From positions 17,440,868-17,504,867 of the forward strand of contig OX424555.1 of the NCBI GenBank assembly GCA_949152475.1: a stretch of 64,000 nucleotides of DNA, read 5' to 3'. Positions 22,601 to 37,600 of the stretch are shown piece after piece. The position numbers were made by a program, and so were the translations under genes. Numbering within the stretch: position 1 is the stretch's first letter; each line of letters starts with the position of its first letter. The notes under the pieces were generated by a model, which saw only the letters and a program-made list of their open reading frames with translations, was not told where the DNA came from and did not search any database. Origin of the DNA: Terebella lapidaria. Taxonomy: Eukaryota > Annelida > Polychaeta > Terebellida > Terebellidae.

Positions 22601-25600
22601 CAGACTGTTCTGTCCATAGTGTTCACAGTTATCCACAATAGAAATACATAAGGCAATGTCTTTTACTCATGTAGAGGAAGGATAATCCATGAAACTCGGC
22701 ATGTAATCCAGATGTTCTGTCAAACTCCAGTGATCACAAGTGTCACTTTCAACTTGTTCAATTGTTGGTCTCCAGTTGACAATACTCTAATTTGTTTGTT
22801 TTTTCCTCCTCAAGGGCATCCTTGAGATCAATTAAATTGTCCTATATCAAATGGCAAGTCCGCTGACCAAGCAAATTCAAGTATGTGCATGTGGAAATAC
22901 CATGCAGTCTGAGCTATGCAGAGCAAGACAGCCCACATCTAAGGGCACTTCTGTCTATCTACCAGCACTCCCACATCAGACCCTGAAAACTTTGCCAAAG
23001 TCTAAATGTAGCTGTACGCATGCAAGCCAGCAGTGTGAGCAGTGTGGGTGGGTGGGGGGGGGGGGGGGCAGTGCTACAGGCAACTTGGTAAAGAGCTTCT
23101 CAGTTTGCTCTAATGTACAGAGAGCAACAACAAACAGCCACATTGGACCACAAGGCATACACCAAGCTATTCATGTTCTATCAGCCAGAACACTCCCCCA
23201 CATAGCATCAATTGAGGCTTGTTTGTGTCTGCAAGAGCACACACACAGGCTGGAACCTACTTGTACATGTATGTAACAGCACCTGGCCATGGGCAGTCTG
23301 TCTGCCTTCCTAATACACATGACACCATTGTCTTGGGTCACTGACCAATTGTCTAGGGGCCCTGCCTAATTAATGGATTGGTGTCCATGTAGTCAAGCTT
23401 GGACATGTGTTACTAATTATCTGATTATCTTATCACTGGCTCCTCAGGCTTTGTAGCTTGTACATATTCTACTTGTAATTGTTTTCTGATCAGCTGCTAA
23501 GAAAAGGTATTATATTGTGAATCATATTACCATAAATAGGAATACCACATATTTTTTGGTCCCAGAATAATAGTATGCACTATACATATAACATGTGCCA
23601 CATATATATTGTGTTTATCAGGGTTTTTTTGTACTACTATCTAGGACAACCCATGCTGGTCACAAAACTGGTAATCACCAGTTGAAACAGGCCTTGCAGA
23701 TAAGGGGCCACTCACTACTAGTCCTCCAAACTGCCCCCCTGCCATCACAGGATCTATCTAGTATTAATTTATGCCTCACGTCAGATAAACCAAGCTATAA
23801 AACACGCTGAGCCCGGCATTAAATGTTTGCTGGTGCTTCACTGCTGAGAGACTGTCACAAACATTCCACAAATACCTCACTATCATTGCAGATGGGTTTT
23901 TTCAGTGTCTCAATTATTTGTCAATCAACTCTGACAGTTCTTTGACACCTAATTTTGCTATACAGTGGATCCTGTGTTTTAAGACCACCCAAGGGACCCC
24001 CAAAAGGTGGTCTCAAATGACAGGTGGTCTCTCATGACAGGTTCATTTACATGATAAAAGGCCACTTGGGACCAAGTGGAACGGTCTTAAAACACAGGGT
24101 GGTCTCTCAAACCAGGTGGTCTTTAACACAGGATCCACTGTATAGCTATCTTCTATATTAAGTTAGATCCTATACAGTCCATTGAATGCTAATGATAAAT
24201 TTATTGTGAAGTGTCAAATTTGAGCTGTGCTGCAAAGGAACAGCTGATTTTGAGGTACAGAAGTAAGGGCTGGGGCAGGTATGGGGCAATGACTGCAAGC
24301 GACATACATAACAACAAATACATCTCTCATTTTAAATTCCTGCTTGATGTAACCAGGAATACAGCTGCCCTCTGAATTCCAATAAACTGATGTCTGTAAA
24401 CAAGGCCAAGCACTTGAAACTTTCTCCCTTGGGAGGTGGAGTCACCCTTATTCATTAATCCCACAGAGACTGACAGACACTGACATCTGACCATTTAAAT
24501 CCTATCAAGTCCCTTATTTATGGTCAATTACTATCGATCACTGATCTTGTCCAACTCTCAGCCGTGACACTCCACATGTACACTCCACATTATTGTAGCC
24601 TATTGTAAACATAATACAAGATTGTTTCTATCTTTCAACACCAGGTGTCAGCAGCTACAAACAGAACTTTGTGAGAACTGGAAATATTGTATATCTGAAA
24701 GCACATGACTCCCATGTGGTCACTACATACACTGAGTACATGTAAATAGTTGTACCCTGCTCAGTGATTTATCTTTCCACTTGGCTTGGCAAGATAATTA
24801 TTGCAGGAAGAACTGAATCTGATGAAAGAAGAACCAAATGTGATAATAATGACATTTTTCAACAAATCTGCACAAATGTTCCACACATTCAAATTTTATT
24901 TGTGATTGTGTGCGAAATAAAAACTTTGCACCTGATAGTATGTACATATGTATAATGGATAAACAAAACAAAAGTGAAAGTAGGAAGTATGAAACTAAAC
25001 TTCTGCGGTAATGAAAATTTGAATTCTCAATGAAGCAAAGGTAAATCACAGCTCTGGCACTACTGGTTCATACGCAAAATTGTCCTTACACAGGCTACCC
25101 TACCAGACCGGCAATCATGGCCGGCCAAATCCAGACCAGAAATGATTATCTTCATGAATGTCTGCTTCCACTTCCATCAATATTCAGTATCCTTAATGAA
25201 ACTCACAAATGACCTTCCATTGACGTTCTGATTTACTTGACAAATGAATAGTTACTTTAATGTCATAAATATAAACTGAGGAAACACATTCAGTTTGCAA
25301 ATGGTATTCGACCAGATGATGCTGTTCAGAATTTTTTTGTTGATATGATGTGCACTTACGGTCTTCTCTTTGTGGAAGAGGCGTTTGTGTGGAAGGCTCA
25401 GCGTCCTCTGCTGACTGACTTGGGGCCACGGAGACCTCGACACTAGCTTTGGGAGTCTCCTCGCTCGCTGTGGCTTCTTGGATGGGGGCGGCGGCCTCTG
25501 GAGTGGGAGACGGCTCCTTCTGGGCAGGCTGAGGGACCTGGGCAGGAGAGGTCTCTCGCTGGACAGGCTGGGGGACTTCTGAGGTCGCAGTGCTCTGGTT

Positions 25601-28600
25601 TGAGGTCACGGAGGTAGCTTCTGACTGGTCTGCCTTGGCAGGTGCTGGCTCAGGTGTGGCCCCACTAGAAGTGGGAGCCTCTGAGGTAGGTTCCGAGACA
25701 GATGATGGAACAGCTTTGGGCTGAAAACAGACAAAGCATTTAGGTCATCATCTTGTGATGAATGCAAAGTATCTGTAGGTCATGGAATTTATTTTAGATA
25801 AGTAATGTGCATCTTTGAGTTCAGAAATACTGTTGATGTGCACAAATGTGTGAATATTCATCGTGGAATATTATAAGTTGACATGAATGTACGAAAGGTA
25901 TAATACGAAAGGAAACAGCCAGCACCTCTTAATAGGAAAGTCATAAATGATTGTAACTGAAAAACTCCACAAAAGTATCATGCAAAAGTGCACTATTCCA
26001 AAAGACTGCACATCAGAACTGACCTCAGGCTTGGCAAGAACTGGTTCTTCTGTCTGTGGCTGAACAGCTGGCTCCTGTACAGGGACAGGAGTCTGACCTT
26101 TCTGTGTCTGTGGTGAGTCCCGTAGCTGGGGTGCTCCTTGAGCAGAGGGAACCCTGGGGGCTTCTTGTGCAGGTCCAGCAGTTGGCTTGGCCATCTGCTG
26201 TTGGGATCCTTGCTGCTGGGCATCTTGTGGTACAGGAGGCTGTGTGGCAGCGGCCTTCTGCATCTGCTGACCTTGAGACATCTGTACTTGGGCCTGTGCC
26301 TGCTGCTGGGCCATTGGCTGTTGTTGATGCACTTGCTGAGACATCTGTTGCTGTTGCTGTGGTTGAACTATCGGCTGCTGTGGCGGAACCATTGGCTGCT
26401 GAGCCATTTGTTGCTGTTGCAGCTGTTGTTGTGGCTGAACCATTTGTTGCTGTTGCCCCATTTGCTGCTGCTGAACCATCTGTTGAGCTTGCATGGGTAT
26501 TTGTTGTGGTCGGTTCATTGGCATGGTAGGGCCCCCAGGGATAGGCTGGACAATGACATTGGGATGCTGGTGTATGACCTGTGGTGTCGGCTGTTGTTGC
26601 TGAGGCATGCCTGGCGCTGTCTGGCCTTTTTGTGGGGGTACCATATTTGGCTGAACCATTCTTGGTGGCATACCCTGAGGTGTCATCTGAGGTTGAACGG
26701 GCATCGAAGGTTGCCCTGTCATCGGTGCCTGGCCCTGATGAGCTGGGACCATCTGTTGTTGAGGAGGTGCACCAGGGGGAACCTGTTGTTGTGGAGGTGT
26801 GGGCGCATTTTGTCCTGGCGTAGCGGACTTATCAGTTCTCAGCGTAGCAGCAACTTGAGTGGCGAACTCAGCCCTGACAATGTTCGCATTCTCATTCTGA
26901 GCAGTGCCCTCTCCACTCTGCTGCTGGAGGAAAATAAGCTAGTTCCAGAAACCAAAATACTTCATCCATTTTCCATCAACACCAAGATATAAAGATTGAG
27001 TAAGCATGATGAATTGACTCAAAATACCAGTGGTCTCAGAGCCATGGAAGAACCACCACAGAGAGACCAAGATCTCTTGTCTATGTTGTCAAAAAGCTAT
27101 CATCACTGACCACATCCACCCTTAGCTTGATTGACCCACCGAAGCACCTACACTAACAAGTGGTTTACAATCAGACACTGAGAATCGACCAGTACACCTC
27201 ATCTTATCATCCCACTAAACACAGCATCGAGTCAAACCATGATCAAGTTGACAGGGATACAGAAGAAAGTAGTACAGCACCTTTGAAACACCCAATTAAG
27301 CATGATAACTTACACTGACAGGAGTGCCTCTAGAGTTAGGTGTACTCGACTGCGGAGGTGTACCACCACTCGGCTTGCTTTGACCTCCAGTTATTTCGTC
27401 CAGATTGACATCCAATCCAGTGTTGGGATCGGTGATCTGGATTTTCTTCTTCTCACGTTTGGCCGTCGGGTAGTTGTTTTGTTGAGCCGCAGTGCTGGGC
27501 GTTTGGTTGGCCGGCATGCGGACAGATGGCTGTGTCTGCCACATTTGGGGCTGTTGAGCCACATATCCTGGAAATAAGATTGATACAGTCTAGAGCTTTT
27601 CTACACATTGATGACCCTTTATCCAGTGCCAGTCAAACATAATTATACTATCATCTTACCTTGGCTAGGCTGTGCATAGTAGTTGGGATAAACTTGTGCC
27701 TGTTGCTGTTGTTGACCATAAGCTTGTGGCATTCTATTTCCCGATTGATACTACAAGCAAAATTGACAGAGTTGAATTGTCTTGTTTCAGTGGTGTCACT
27801 GGTGACAAATATCATGCTAATTGATGAGTTTCGATGAATGATAATTTTTTTTGTCCTTACTTGTACAAGATTGGGAGACTGTTGTATGATGAACTGCTGT
27901 CCAAGCTGTGCATTTTGTAGCATCACTTGTGGGTACTGTTGTTGGAAGACCTGGCTATTTGTGCCAATAACGGGTCTTGTGGGTCTTTGACCAGCCATGT
28001 TTTGACCAGGCATACTCCGAGGAACAAAGGACTGCAAAAAACAGACAACTCAAAACTGAAAACATTTGAAACCGAATTGTATTATCAGATTAACCTACGA
28101 AAAGAAATCTTGGATCTCACTCTACATGGAGAACCATACGACACATGAAGACAAATTTTTCACACAGCAAGTGGATTTACCTGGCGCGGGTTGGCCTGTT
28201 GGGCGTTCTGACTATACTGCTGCATGATGCCTGGTGCTAGGGCCGCTGACTGTGGAGGTGTCTGTCCACGCGGCGGTACAGTACTCACCAGGCTCGCCTT
28301 GCTTAGGTCATGGGGACCCGACGCCTGGAACACAGCAAAAAATGCAGCAGTCATTGAATCATGCTAGAACATTGATCTTCTTTGGTGGTGATCAATGGAG
28401 AAAAGGAAAGCGCAGATATCTGTGGAATGTGATTATCTATCACTATGTGGGGTACATAACAGGGTTCTATGCTATTTTTGCTGTACTGCTCTAAACAGGT
28501 CCACATTTGAAATGTAACATCCGCTTGCAAGGAAATGCAGTACTAGCCGTGGTAGTTACCTGTGGGTACGACTGGGATATGAAGACCTGGGGCTGTTGTT

Positions 28601-31600
28601 GGGGTGCCTGGGAGGTGGGGTGGTTCAAATTCACCGACACTTCCACCTGTTGAGGCGTGGGAGGCCCTATAATGGTGCAGTACAATGTTAGACTTTGTCT
28701 GACAAGAAATGTGCATCAAAATAAAAGATTTCAATGGTGATCAAATACTGTCCGATAGAAGTATCTAGTGGAAAGGAGTCCTTACGTTGTCGTGGGTGGA
28801 GGGCCTGAGGGGGCTGTTGGAAGCGCGGCTGCTGGCTGGGGAAGGACTGCTGTGCCGGGGCCCCCTGCTGTCCCTGTGCCTGGTTACTGGGGTGGGGAGA
28901 GGAATATACAGCTGCTTGACCCTGGGGTGCAGCAAAGTTGGCTTGTCCTTGACCCGCAAATACAACAGGCTGAGCACCTTGTATCTGAAAGTAACAGGTA
29001 GATTCAGCATAGATAAATTTGTTTACGCAAGCATATGGCAACTTTTCACTCAGCACGCCAACATTATATGACTCGCTTGTGATATTGTTGGTTTGTGAGA
29101 TTGTTACCTGTACAGTTTGTGGGTTGGAAGGGCTGGCAGTCAGCTGTGTATTAGAGACCTGTGGGTTCCCTGTAGGCTGGAAGTACACCTGGTGAAAGTG
29201 GTTGCTATCTGGGGATAAAACAGCCACTGGTTGTCGCACACTCTGGATCTGCAACTGTGACACCAATACAGGTCACGTCATGTTTTGTCTCCTGATACTT
29301 TCTAAAACTCTAGGTGAGAAAACAGTGTTCAAAGATATTCTCCATGAGTAAGTTCATGTTTTGTCTCCTGATACTTTCTAAAACTTTAGGTGAGAGACCA
29401 GTGTTCAAAGATATTCTCCATGAGTAAGACAGGCATCAGTGGCCTAATCAACTTTTTCCTTAATTTATCACATCTGTAACTGTTGTTGGGACTGGTGTGT
29501 GGATGTTTTGAATCTGTCAGGTCACAGGTGTGATCAGACTGCCACGTTGGGGGCATAAATTATCACAACTTAGTACGACTGCAAATTAATAACAGTACAA
29601 GTGTTGAAGATGACATGTAATGACGCTGCTGTTACCTGCTGTGGGGGCTGCGACTGCGGTTGCTGGTGGTTCTGGGGAACTTGTGGCTGATGTGGTGAGG
29701 TTCCTAGCTGGGGGAAGTTTGATGGAGACTGTGAGAACCTTGGCGGATGGCTTGGGTGGCGCTGGTACTGAAGTTGGGGGCCTTCAAACGCTTCTGGTGC
29801 TTGTGGTCCTAACAAACAAACAGATTCAATATCATTACTTCAATAACAAGAAGGATTACTTAGTTCTAGATGTATGAGAAACATGGATGGATGGTGTAAG
29901 ATAACAACTTTGTGACGATGACACACTTACTTATATTAACTGGTGGCGTTGGGCCACGTCCGGTAAATCTGAAATTTTCTGTCAAGGAAATCAAAGTATT
30001 TTCTGGAAACCTATACTGAAACATTTATTGCACCATACAATGCACATGTATGGAGGAAGGCGAGTAGTTCCTTGCATAAAAGGAAATTGTCACAATATTA
30101 CACTTCGATGCATAGCTCATTGACATTTTGTAAACGGCTAAGTAGTTCCAGGAAAGGACTGAGGTCAATGAAGTAGCATTTTACCATATAGTCATAGTAA
30201 CTTTTTGACTGATTGCACGTAACATACCGGTGACTGCATTGAGGCACATTTCCATTGACTTATAATGTGAAAGTAAAGGTAACAAAATCTTCAAAACTAA
30301 ACAATCCCCTGACCTAAGACTTGGCTAGCACACACACATATACTCATGGATGATGAACTGAGACATGGTTTCATCAATAATTTCACGGAAGCTGTGCAAT
30401 TTGATGATTAGATAAATCATTTTATACGTTTCACCAAAACGAACATTCGTGTGTTCCGCTTGACAAACACTGGCTGCTGTGTATATTTATTCTTTGTTGT
30501 GGTCAAAATAATGAGAATATCTAGGGCTATACTTTCTGTGAGATGAATACAATGAGCTGAACATTCATAATCCCAAACACCTCGGTGCACCCGAGTGCAT
30601 ATCACCTGTGAGTTTTACTGGCCTCACTAGCTATTTGCTGTACAGCATAATCCTTTCGCTCACAATGTTGTGAGTGTATTTTGTATACTGAGAAATAGGT
30701 CGGAAAATGACATATGAAAACGATGAATTTAACAAGTTTAACATTGTTTAGTAAGAAACGAAGTCTCGGTTAGTATTCCTTGATGGCTAACAATCAGAAA
30801 GGCAAAGTTTCACATTGATTGCAAGTGTGTAAATTCATGAATTTGTAACCTTTATATTAACATTATATGTAAGTGAATGGACAGCTGGTCGATTCCAGGT
30901 TCATGACCATTACATGCACTCAATCCTTAAACTACGCCACATGAATGTAACGGCCTATTCACAAAAAACATATCGAACCCATTAACAGAACACTGATATG
31001 TCAAACCATATTTTGGTGTCTTCAGATTTTCATTTCGTACTGCTATGAATTTTAGGAATATTGCTTTCTATATTTTTTTCAGGACTACAATGTAATTTGG
31101 GTATAAGAGTATATTTTTTTAGATTTTTTTTGAGTCATCAAGTTTGTAGTAAATCTGTTTGTACATGATGTTTATGGGTATTCGGTACAAGTATTTTTTG
31201 CCCATGTAAAATGTGGCTGGAGAAGCATGATAGAATAAATCCAAACCAGATCCAGCTGTTTGGGAGCACCATATCCTCAATGGTACAATGAGCACAAAGC
31301 TGGTAATATCCTATATCCGGCAGATGGCAGCCAGTGAAGCAACATCGCCATCTATTTAAAGATTACACAAACTTCTATCGCTATGACTTGCCTGGTAGAA
31401 CATGCAGTATCAGCCCAAGCAATTGATATTTATGAGGGTGGGGGTCTTCTTGTGGTCAGGCAGCCATGCTGCTACAGTACTTGCTTCAATACAAGAACTA
31501 CGCCTATAAAGATCAGGCGACCAACAGGCAGCCAGAGGATACAGAGACAAAGCCGCCACGGGCCCCTTGTGAGACATCATGGCATTGCTGTGGACCAACA

Positions 31601-34600
31601 AAATCTAGTATTGACAAATTACGACATCACGTATTCACAGCCACTGCCATACGTCTATCCAGTATTCATGCTGATGCTTGTAGCAGCGTTGTCGGCATAT
31701 CAAGAGACGGACCATGTTGTCTGGTCCCGTCCTCATCAGGCTAAATGTCTCATACGCAAACACGTGAACACCAAGTATCTATGACTCAACCACAATCGAT
31801 GAAACGGCAGACTCCATACCAGAAACCAACGGTCCATAAAACGCCGGCTAGGCTAAGCCACAGTCCTTGGGCTCCATAAACCTTATACGGCAGTCTGACA
31901 GATAGCCGCACGAATTGAAAAGGCTCCGCTGCTTTCTCTTTGGACAGTTGAATGTTGGGTAATTCCTGGGAGAATGTTCAAGCTTGTCAGTATGAGGGGG
32001 TTACCCAATTCTTTTTTGTGGTGGTGTCTTCCTTTACACAATCAACCACTGTGACACCTTCCTGCTTGTCAGTGCTTAAACATGTGGTCCAAGGCTGATT
32101 GTCCTTTCTAAATATATGGTACTTTCCAATTCACCATGTTACGTCATCTCGGTTATCAATACATGTACTTGAAAGACAGCAGGCCAGTCTTTTTTGCAGA
32201 TAGTCATAAGATCCTTTGTATACATGTAAATTTTTATGCAGCACGGTAGATGTAACATTGCCAATATTGCGGTAGTGGTGAGGGCACATGGACTGCATGC
32301 TCTGTACACAAAGAACACTGGTCACGGAGTGCAATCCACCAGTCTCCTTAGCCAACTGCACAGAACCTGATTCCGATCAATACTGACTGGCACAAGGACC
32401 ATGGCTGGTCCGTAGGTCTGTCCGTCTGGCAAGCTGGCTGGCCGATCGTTCATTCCCTGATGGGGAAGCAACTGTTGAGCAACACGCTGATAAGGCTCTA
32501 GCATTATCCCCACACAAAGCACCCAAATTTCGTGAAGCTGTGTCGCAATATTTTTTTAGGAAGGAAATGACCCGCTCAGGTTATGACCCTGAGGAATCAG
32601 GTCACTGGCACTGGCGCAGCCAGTTAGATTGCAGTAGATAGGATGGGGCCAATTCCCATGTACTATCGGCTGAACCCCTCTGCAGCCCCCCCCCCCCCCC
32701 CCCCCTCCCCAGCACATACCTCTCTAAGCCAGCCTTGCTGAGTTAGTTCTGCAGGTCTGGGTCCTCACGTGAACCCAGCCGGACTCAGTGTTAGTAGGCC
32801 AGTGTCCTCAGAAACCCCAGCACCAACCTCTTTGTTCCAATACTGAGTCATAAGCATCAAAACCTGGCACTCAAGGAGAACATTGCATAATTAGGGGCAA
32901 ATTTGATGCAGAGAGAAAGTCTCACTGCCCCCTCCCCCTTCCTCCCCCAGCACCGATATTGATTACCACTTTGGTCACATGTCAGTGAATTACTCATCAC
33001 CAGTTTGAACAACATACTTCAACACAGGTGAACACCTGAACAGGTCAACAGCCCTCAGCACGGCTGCACCCAAACAACAACACTCCACTGACATGTGATC
33101 GGACATATTATGCACTCGATAAATAACCAGCTAGTCTTTTAACGTAGTCCGCTACAAACATGGAGGTAACGGAGAGTCAAAATTTAAAAGTCATTTCTGG
33201 AATATTATCTCTTCAAAATGACATTATTTTATAGACTAAATGATCAGCATCATAATACTGAAAAGAAAATAGGGGGTCACCGTGCTCGTTTCTTCTACAT
33301 ATTCGATCAAAATCACACATATTTACCTAAAAGGACATAAATTCCGGCATTTTTGCACATTTCTTCGTCCATATTCACATCTTGCATCATGTTTTCCATG
33401 AAAACGGATACGGTGACCCCCTATTTTCTTTTCAGTTTTAGGATGCTGAACAGTTACTCTATAACATATATCATTTTGAAGCTCTAGATTATGTTGACAC
33501 AGTTATTTATTTTAAAAAACTCTTTGACCCCCTCCCCTCACTGTTTGGAGCGAACTACCTTAAGCTCTTTATTTTCAATGTGTGTATTTGGGGCAGGTTA
33601 ATTAGTTTGTCGTCATGATACTTTTCAAAGACAGTATCCACTTACTGTGATTGGCTATTAGCCGATCACCGATTTCAATACATGTATACGAATCATTCAC
33701 AGGTGTGGCTATACATGAAAATTTTACCTTCAACACTATTTGCTGTCTACACAATTCCACACTGATGTTTGATCTGTCAGCCTTAGTTAAACATTTCCAA
33801 ATGTGAATACACTTCCCATTTCAGAATATTACTATGTTTTGATGATCAGATCATTCAATCCCACCAAACATAGATCATTGACAAATAGGCTAAAATGGTC
33901 TGGTGAATGTAACTAAATCAAAGATTACTAGTATTGGGGTTTCAGATGATATTGTTTCAGATGAATTTCAGCTGGTGTTATACTGGAAGTATTGTTTTCA
34001 GTGCCATATTGATATACATATCCCATTCCTGCTAAGGTCCATGAACCCATGCTCCCGAGTGAAATATATGTCACATATGACAAGGGTCAGCAATACTAAT
34101 GTGAAAGGCAAAATGGCAAATACAATTTGTAATCTGGAAATCTGGGCTTTTATATGTACCATGATTATACGGAAGGCCTGCATAATTACCTCTCACTCAG
34201 GTGTTTTCACAGCTAGATTTGTGAGTCAGCAGTAGATCTATCAGTGATTGAACAATAGATATATTTTATCTTGTCAGTCCCCACATGCAATGTCATAGTT
34301 TGTGTCATCAACAAACTTAGCCAATGTAACGAATTTATATTATCCGGTCACTGATGGGTTCAGTGCAAGGTAGTCACCTGATCCCATTGCTTTTGCAGCC
34401 CACAAAGCATTTGTGAGTTAATGTGAATAATGAATGAGACCATGTATAGAACTGTTAGTGTATGAGCCTGCAATGCCGTGCATGTATAATATACTCCAAC
34501 CGTGCACATCTGTGTTTTTCAATATCAATTTATAGTCATATTACCATATATTGAGGACTATAACATTACAAATTTTGTATGACCACTGTACATGTAGTAA

Positions 34601-37600
34601 CTTCACATAATGAAATCAATCCCACTGGTGAATGTACGTCACATGTCACGAAATGGTATGTAGTATTAGTTTGGTGCTGACGTGAACCACCTTTACTCAA
34701 CATGTTCTCGAGCCAGAAATGTCTTGTGGTATCAAAAGCTGGGCTCACTCTAGCTGGTCGCACTGTAGCATTTTGCTGATCAAAGGCTCAAAATGCTAAA
34801 CAGAAATAATTTGCTTTTGCACAATTTGTGAAAGTGTAATTGGCATTGTCAAAAAGAATTATACTTTTTAATTTTAATTTAACAGTCTGACTCTTGCATT
34901 TTTTCAATCTTCATAATCATTTAAGTACCGGTACTTTTGTCAGTCATTGAATAATCCTTTGTACAATGCGGTATACGAGCATGAATTATTGCTAAAGGAA
35001 TTTGTAAAATGCTGAAAGAAATTTGAAAGAAAGAAATTTGTCACTAGAGTGAGCCCAGAACAGTATGATGGTACCCGTATGTAATCACATCTCAGGCATT
35101 GATAGGCAATGATTCTGGTGAAAAACAAATTCTGAACAACTCTTCTTATTGAAGAAGGCTACCGTTTGATAGAACGGAGAACGACAGTCATCCAATGTTG
35201 TGACTTGAACCAAATTCTGTGCTGAAAATGTACATGTAATTCACTCTTGACAAACTTCCCAAATGGCCCTTTACAAGTGGGTACATGTACTTAGTCAATG
35301 AAAACAGTGGATCACGTACTAATGCTCTGCAAACCTGTGCATCTGTCAACAGTAAATACTGCAAAAATTCTTATAGCCACACAAATATACAACATGTTAT
35401 GAGGTATACATGTATGTATGTATCGCTGGGTTTTGTTGTATCAAAATACTATAGTATGGTGAGAGCAAATCAGTCATCAAAATTTAAACTGACCAACAAA
35501 AAGTTAACTACCTCTGTAAAATGTTTCAAGTTGGTTTGTTCAAAGACGCTGCACATGCAAACACCCCGAGGTCCAAGGCATTCTACACTTTTATGACTGT
35601 GTCTGAAAATGATTATTGATATTTATGGGCTCAGAATGATTTAGAAATCTGCTATTTCTTAGCTAATGTGGGCGATAATGAAAGAAAAATCGATGATACA
35701 TGTTGAAACTCTGTCATCAGTGATAACACGAAAATTTTTGTCTTAGAACATGGAGCAGACCTAATAATTGATGATATCACAGCATGACATTTTGAAATAG
35801 TAACCAATATTATTCACTCGGTATTCTCATTGTAAGGACACTCCTGATTAGACGATTTGTACAACGTGACAATCCCACATACTCTATGTTAGACAGCGAA
35901 AATCTATGTTGTACAGCAAAAATGTATATTGGACGATGCTGTCCTTATCATATCAGCCATCCAGAGCGTGTGTTACATGTGAGTTTTCCCCACTCTGGAT
36001 TTCTCCCCAAAAAACAGAACATAGCTTCTGTTTATGAGTAGAAGTTAACTATATACTCACAGCAACAAGTGAGAAAGCTGAGCTTTCGGTGTTTATTCAA
36101 ACACCTTCATAAGCGAAGTGAGGCTGTTAGTGTTGATTGGTCCTGTGATCGTGATGTTGTTTCTGATCATGTGACCTGATGATCTCCCTGTAGATGGCCG
36201 GGAGGGTGTGGCGTCCCTGGTCTCGGTTGAGGGTCGGCTCTTCCCTGGCGATGTGGATTGATTCCGCCACCCCCCGGCGGAACCAGTCTCCTGATGGAGG
36301 ATGGAAATGTCATCCATGGAGAGAGAGTGGTTGTTGTACTCGAGATGATGTCCCACTGGAGATGTTGGTCATTGATGTTCCGAGACCCGTTTCTGTAGGT
36401 TCCTCTCAGTCTCACCTACGTAGTTGGCACTGCAGTCTGGGCACTTGATGTGGTACACAATTCCTGTTTGTTCCCTTTTTCCCAACTTGTCCTTAGGATG
36501 CACCAGGTGGTTTCTGATGGTGTTGAAGGGCCGGATGTGTACTGCGACACCCGCCTTCCTGATAGGTCTGGCTATCGCTTCTGTCATCAGGCCGATGTAT
36601 TGTACAACCATGTTGCCGCGTGTCTTATGCTTCTCAGGGTCATTGGGCACTGTGAGAGGCTTAGGTTTGGTTGCAGTCACCCAAGCTGAATTGGTGTAGC
36701 CAGAGATGCTTTTAGTTTGACTCCGTAAATAACATAGCAAATGTTTTTACGGGATGAAGAAATGCCATATTGACCTCAGCTGCCGCCTCGGCCAATATGA
36801 CATTTCTTCATCCCGTAAACGGTCGGGGAATTTACCCCCGCGGGTAATATTACCTGAACGAGTTTATGTTATCCTAGTTTCAGTAATGTATTACTTCTAT
36901 GACTAATTGGATGAAGTTGGTGACATCTCATCTGTTTAAATTCATGAATATACCGGCGTACCAGCGTCGAAATCACGCGAGAACTCATAAACAGAAACAA
37001 GATCTTTCCAAATCTGCAATGGCGTTGGAATGCAATCATGGGAAGAGAGGGGAATGGTAAACTAAAAAATGTACATGGAAACTTTGGAGCCTCCTTTGAA
37101 GTGTTTCAGGCAAGGACGAGCATTAGTTTTTGCTGTCGTCTTTGAGATATTATAGTGATCTCAACATCCATTGTTTTTATTTCTATCCTAATCTTGTGGG
37201 TTAGCGTCGTCTTTTACAAATGTATATCGCAGCATGCGATCACCCATATGGGTAATGTTGAAGGTTGGCATCTTTTGTAATATTACTCGCGCAAGTAGCA
37301 TCGACTTATCACAGGAGTACTCTTCTGGGTAATACTACTTGATAAAGTAACATTACCCATGGGGGTAAATTCCCCGACTGGTTAACTGAAAACTGGACTC
37401 CTCAACATCCAATATTTGTATGATATGTCAGTATTCTAATATGAAGTATAAATTTTCAACTGAACCATATGCAAAAATGTATGACCTCAACAACCACAAC
37501 AAAATCAGAGTAGATCTGGTTTACAACTAAGGCTTCAACATGTAGTCAGTTCCAGTGATTGATCAGTTAGTTTCAGTTAAAATATCTGCAGAAATATTTT

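Larger units (their letters stand above)
20211..25359. other. Large eIF4G intron sequence
   Basis: Apart from the candidate exon at 20052-20210 I see no coding sequence here. It contains a MITE copy (21866-22100), a poly-C tract near 21392-21411, a poly-G tract near 23051-23068 and a TA-flanked MITE (23961-24142). Short open frames are unsupported. Confidence 0.6.
35812..37425. mobile_element. Hairpin-bearing element copy 2, split by two insertions
   Basis: 35812-36000 (ttcactcggtattctcattg ... ccactctggatttctcc) is the inverse of 6940-7095, and 37385-37423 (actcctcaacatccaatatt) is the inverse of 6761-6780. Between them lie a Penelope-like fragment (36080-36740), the hairpin arms (36746-36819) and a MITE (36823-37377). 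The host copy is therefore older than both insertions. Confidence 0.6.

Noticed and set aside
26138-26992. 284-codon plus-strand open frame rich in leucine
   Set aside because: Exact antisense shadow of the Q-rich eIF4G exon: Q codons read as L, V or A on the other strand. It has no splice framework or motif.
31383-31784. 133-codon plus-strand open frame in the eIF4G first intron
   Set aside because: No recognised domain, overlapping alternative frames, no exon-like boundaries.
36093-36448. Overlapping open frames on both strands in the Penelope-like region
   Set aside because: Belong to the decayed retroelement or are its antisense shadows; not host genes.
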